NCBI GenBank assembly: GCA_900550615.1
Contig: URSX01000077.1
Coordinates: forward strand, 1-8,176
Direction: 5' to 3'
Source: an uncultured Eubacteriales bacterium
GTDB lineage: Bacteria > Bacillota > Clostridia > Oscillospirales > Oscillospiraceae
Length of the DNA stretch: 8,176 bases
Made by a program: the position numbers and the translations under genes. The notes under the pieces were generated by a model. It was not told where the DNA came from. It worked only from the letters and a program-made list of their open reading frames with translations, and searched no databases. Shown here one piece after another: positions 6,099 to 8,176 of this stretch (positions are counted from its first letter, which is position 1; every line of letters begins with the position of its first letter).

Positions 6099-6722
6099 TC
6101 AGCGAATAAAATGTGTCCAGGCGTGCTCCTCCTTGGCAGGCAGGCCAAACTGCTCCTTCCCCAGGGCAATACTCTTCATCAGGAAGGTCATGTTCCTGGC
6201 CAGGGTACGCATGGTCTGCAGCCCCTCCTCGTCCTGCTCCGCCTGCCCCGGCTGGTTGCCGTGGATGCTGTTCCAGTACTGGCTGGAGGCGATAGGCATA
6301 TTGTTGATGGTAAAGTATTTGTTCAACTCGTCAAAGGTAGCCGAGCAGCCGCCCCGCCGGGCGCACACCACGCTGGCTCCCACCTTCATGGTCTTGTCCA
6401 CAAAGGGTGTGCTGTAAAACAGCCGGTCCAGCACGGCTATCAGCGTGGCATTGGCTGAGGCAAAGTAAACCGGGCTGGCTACTACCAGACCGTCGGCCTG
6501 GGCCAACTTCGGTGCCAATTGATTCACCACGTCATCAAAAACGCACCGGCCGGTCTCCTTGCAGCGGCCGCAGGCGTTGCAGCCCCGGACTGCCTCGCTG
6601 CCCACCCGGACGATCTCCGCGTCCACACCCTCCTCGTCAAAGACTCTGTGCATTTCCTCCAGTGCCCGGGACGTATTTCCCTTCGCTCTGGGACTGCCGT
6701 TGATCATCAGTACTTTCATCAT
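6099..6722 (-). CDS. Iron-sulfur flavoprotein / NAD(P)H-dependent FMN reductase family protein
   Basis: This 207-residue cytoplasmic protein has a flavodoxin-like fold. The FMN phosphate-binding loop GSPRAKGNTSRAL is at 9-21 and the second flavin loop SPVYFASAN at about 83-91. Between them is a compact cysteine cluster, C-x2-C-x2-C-x5-C (Cys48, 51, 54, 60), like that holding a [4Fe-4S] cluster in archaeal and clostridial Isf proteins. The C-terminal DEEGLQTMRTLARNM is typical of this oxidoreductase family. It likely passes electrons between a reduced cofactor or ferredoxin and an unknown acceptor. Two ATGs are adjacent (6722 and 6719). The GGGGGA ribosome binding site is 4 nt from the first and 7 nt from the second, so translation may begin at 6719. 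A 141-nt gap separates it from the aminotransferase, and it may be an independent unit. Family certain; exact substrate unknown. Confidence 0.88.
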   Translation of the reverse strand: MMKVLMINGSPRAKGNTSRALEEMHRVFDEEGVDAEIVRVGSEAVRGCNACGRCKETGRCVFDDVVNQLAPKLAQADGLVVASPVYFASANATLIAVLDRLFYSTPFVDKTMKVGASVVCARRGGCSATFDELNKYFTINNMPIASSQYWNSIHGNQPGQAEQDEEGLQTMRTLARNMTFLMKSIALGKEQFGLPAKEEHAWTHFIR

Positions 6723-6863
6723 GAATCCCCCTTCACTGCATCTTATATGCTGCCAACAGGATAATCCCTTCCGCCGCAGAATGCAAGCCCTTTCCCCCAG
6801 TTATATGAATATAGAAGAAGATGCCACATAGCAGCCTCTTCTTTGCTTCACCGTCCGGTGTAC
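6723..6863 (-). other. Gap between aminotransferase and flavoprotein genes, with a weak hairpin
   Basis: The minus strand can form a stem of AAGAAGA (6843-6837) with TCTTCTT (6821-6815), continued by TGC with GCA and interrupted by a 3-nt bulge. Only a weakly T-rich stretch follows, so any termination after the aminotransferase would be inefficient. TTGCAT, a 17-nt spacer and TATCCT (about 6787-6759) form a poor promoter candidate for the flavoprotein gene. No ORF with a ribosome binding site is seen. Confidence 0.35.
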
Positions 6864-8042
6864 TTATTTCATATCGGGATACGTCTTGCGCACATAGGTG
6901 TCGATGCGGCGGACAGCCTCCTTCAGGTTCTCGTCGGAGTTGGCAAATACCAGCCGCAGGTAGCTCTCGCCGCAGGCTCCGAAGGCGGAGCCGGGCACGG
7001 TAACCACCCCTGCGCCGGTCAGCAGCTCCTCGGCGAACTCCTGAGAGCTCTTGCCGAAGGCCTTGATGTTGGCGAAGGCGTAGAAGCTGCCTGCGGACTT
7101 CCGGCAGGAGAAGCCGGGTATGGCGTTGATGCCGTCGATGAGGATGTCCCGGCGACGGGTGTAGTCGGCCACCATCTGCTCCACACACTCGGTGCTCTTC
7201 AGCGCCTCGGCCGCGGCCACCTGGGAGAAGGAGGACACGCAGGAGGCAATGGCCTCGTTCATCTGGGCCATCTTCTTCACGCATGCGGCGCTGGGGGCCA
7301 CAACGTAGCCCACTCGCCAGCCGGTCATAGCATAGGACTTGGAGAAGCTGTTCAGCACGAACACCCGATCCCGCACCTCAGGCACCTGGGCCATGCTGAA
7401 GGGCTCCACGCCGCCATAGACGATGCTGTCATAGGGCTCGTCGGACAGCACCCATAGGTCGTGCTTTTTCACCACCTCGGCGATGGCCAGGATGTCCTCC
7501 TTGGTCAGCACCGCGCCGGTGGGGTTGCAGGGGGAGTTCAGCAGCAGGGCCTTGGTGTGGGGGGTGATGCACTTCTCGATGTCGGCGGCCATCATGCGGT
7601 AGTCGTTTTCCTCATAGGTGGGCACGGGCTTGGCCTGCGCGCCGGTGAGGGAGGCCTGGCCGTAGTAGTTGGGGAAGCAGGGATCCGGCACCAGGATCTC
7701 GTCGCCGGGATCCAGCAGCAGCATCATAGTCAGCATCAGGCCCTCCATGGCGCCCACGGTGACCATCACATGGTCTGCGGTATAGCCATCCCAGTAGGCC
7801 TTCTGATACTTCTCGGCCACAGCCTGGCGCAGCACGGTCATGCCGGCGTTGGGGGTGTAGTGGGTCTCGCCGGCATCCATGGCCTTCTTGGCGGCCTCCT
7901 TGATGTAAGCGGGGGTGTCGAAATTGGGCTCGCCCACGGTCAGCTTAATTGCGTCGGGATACTTCGCCGCCAGGTCAAACATCTTGCGGATACCGGAAGG
8001 TGGATAATTCTGTGTCGCCTTTGAAAATTGCATTTCCTTCAT
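6864..8042 (-). CDS. Class I/II PLP-dependent aminotransferase (aspartate/aromatic type)
   Basis: This cytoplasmic enzyme of 392 residues transfers an amino group from an amino acid to a 2-oxo acid. Fold-type I landmarks are all present: NSPCNPTGA (169-177, with Asn173), SDEPY (200-204, Asp201 for the pyridine nitrogen and Tyr204), the Schiff-base lysine in SFSKS (Lys235), TGWRVGY (Arg242 for the phosphate) and YLRLVFA (361-367, Arg363 for the substrate carboxylate). The length is normal for subgroup I-gamma enzymes. The ATG at 8042 has AGGAGG (8055-8050) 7 nt upstream, an excellent site. It lies 21 nt after the preceding gene and so is probably co-transcribed with it. Substrate choice cannot be read from the sequence: aspartate, aromatic or alanine-type activity are all possible. 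Confidence 0.93.
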   Translation of the reverse strand: MKEMQFSKATQNYPPSGIRKMFDLAAKYPDAIKLTVGEPNFDTPAYIKEAAKKAMDAGETHYTPNAGMTVLRQAVAEKYQKAYWDGYTADHVMVTVGAMEGLMLTMMLLLDPGDEILVPDPCFPNYYGQASLTGAQAKPVPTYEENDYRMMAADIEKCITPHTKALLLNSPCNPTGAVLTKEDILAIAEVVKKHDLWVLSDEPYDSIVYGGVEPFSMAQVPEVRDRVFVLNSFSKSYAMTGWRVGYVVAPSAACVKKMAQMNEAIASCVSSFSQVAAAEALKSTECVEQMVADYTRRRDILIDGINAIPGFSCRKSAGSFYAFANIKAFGKSSQEFAEELLTGAGVVTVPGSAFGACGESYLRLVFANSDENLKEAVRRIDTYVRKTYPDMK

Positions 8043-8063
8043 TGAAAATCCTCCTATTCCTGT

Positions 8064-8176
8064 TCATTCCTTGATCCCAGCGATATTTTTCGCCAGCTTC
8101 TTCTTGCCCTGGATATTGCCCTGGCGGGCGATCATCACCCGCTGGGCCTGGGGCGAGCCCGCGCCGTGGAGAGACT
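8064..8176 (-). CDS. C-terminus of a protein resembling 4-hydroxybutyryl-CoA dehydratase / HpaB family (runs off right edge)
   Basis: Only the last 36 codons are present, ending at TGA 8066-8064. The piece begins SLHGAGSPQAQRVMIARQ and ends in a lysine-rich KKKLAKNIAGIKE. The HGAGSPQAQR block followed by a lysine-rich helix and AGI tail resembles the C-terminus of the 4-hydroxyphenylacetate 3-hydroxylase family, including 4-hydroxybutyryl-CoA dehydratase/vinylacetyl-CoA isomerase. Those flavoenzymes act in 4-aminobutyrate and succinate fermentation to butyrate in gut Clostridia. The assignment rests on recall of a short motif. The codon frame is supported by its clean stop and by the ribosome binding site of the next gene lying just after it. 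Confidence 0.55.
   Translation of the reverse strand, partial: SLHGAGSPQAQRVMIARQGNIQGKKKLAKNIAGIKE

Noticed and set aside
6733..7284. Minus-strand 183-codon open frame overlapping the aminotransferase 3' end
   Set aside because: It is out of frame with a fully supported aminotransferase, lacks a ribosome binding site and is arginine- and glycine-rich in the way of a shadow frame.
1..8176. CRISPR array, tRNA or rRNA genes, insertion sequence, toxin-antitoxin or defence genes
   Set aside because: I saw no regularly spaced direct repeats, no tRNA cloverleaf or rRNA landmarks, and no transposase or nuclease motifs. All long frames are accounted for by metabolic or chaperone-type genes.

Overview
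This window looks like a chromosomal segment from a gut-type anaerobic Firmicute, most likely an Oscillospiraceae-like relative of Flavonifractor, Oscillibacter or Intestinimonas. The reasons are a GC-rich coding style combined with strong purine-rich ribosome binding sites, a Gram-positive T-box leader, a short clostridial-type CstA transporter, and intergenic hairpin repeats of kinds I associate with that group. The taxonomic assignment is inference from these traits. All genes except cstA lie on the minus strand.

Layout, left to right. (1) 1-685, minus: the N-terminal 228 residues of cysteinyl-tRNA synthetase, continuing off the left edge. Its leader runs from a promoter at 1224-1252 through a T-box riboswitch with a UGC (Cys) specifier candidate and a terminator at 987-1021. 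The roughly 300 nt between that terminator and the start codon hold an island of hairpin repeats (about 744-974). (2) 1572-3077, plus: a CstA-family transporter with its own divergent promoter, followed by two hairpin terminators. (3) 4975-5895 and 3260-4972, minus: a two-gene operon of a MoxR-type AAA+ ATPase and a NorD/CbbO-like VWA protein, separated by 2 nt and so probably translationally coupled. (4) 6099-6722, minus: a flavodoxin-fold iron-sulfur flavoprotein or NAD(P)H-dependent FMN reductase with a compact four-cysteine cluster. (5) 6864-8042, minus: a class I/II PLP-dependent aminotransferase. It lies 21 nt downstream of (6) 8064-8176, minus: the last 36 codons of a gene that resembles the C-terminus of the 4-hydroxybutyryl-CoA dehydratase / 4-hydroxyphenylacetate 3-hydroxylase family.

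How the parts may work together. cysS should be switched on by uncharged tRNA-Cys through the T-box. The repeat island ends next to a TATAAT box that could supply a second, T-box-independent promoter. CstA would import peptides or pyruvate, and the aminotransferase with the upstream dehydratase-like gene suggests amino-acid fermentation. The MoxR/VWA pair is a chaperone-like metal- or cofactor-activation module with no obvious client inside the window. Nothing here is clearly a new defence or mobile system. The most unusual structures are the repeat island within the cysS leader and the client-less MoxR/VWA pair.
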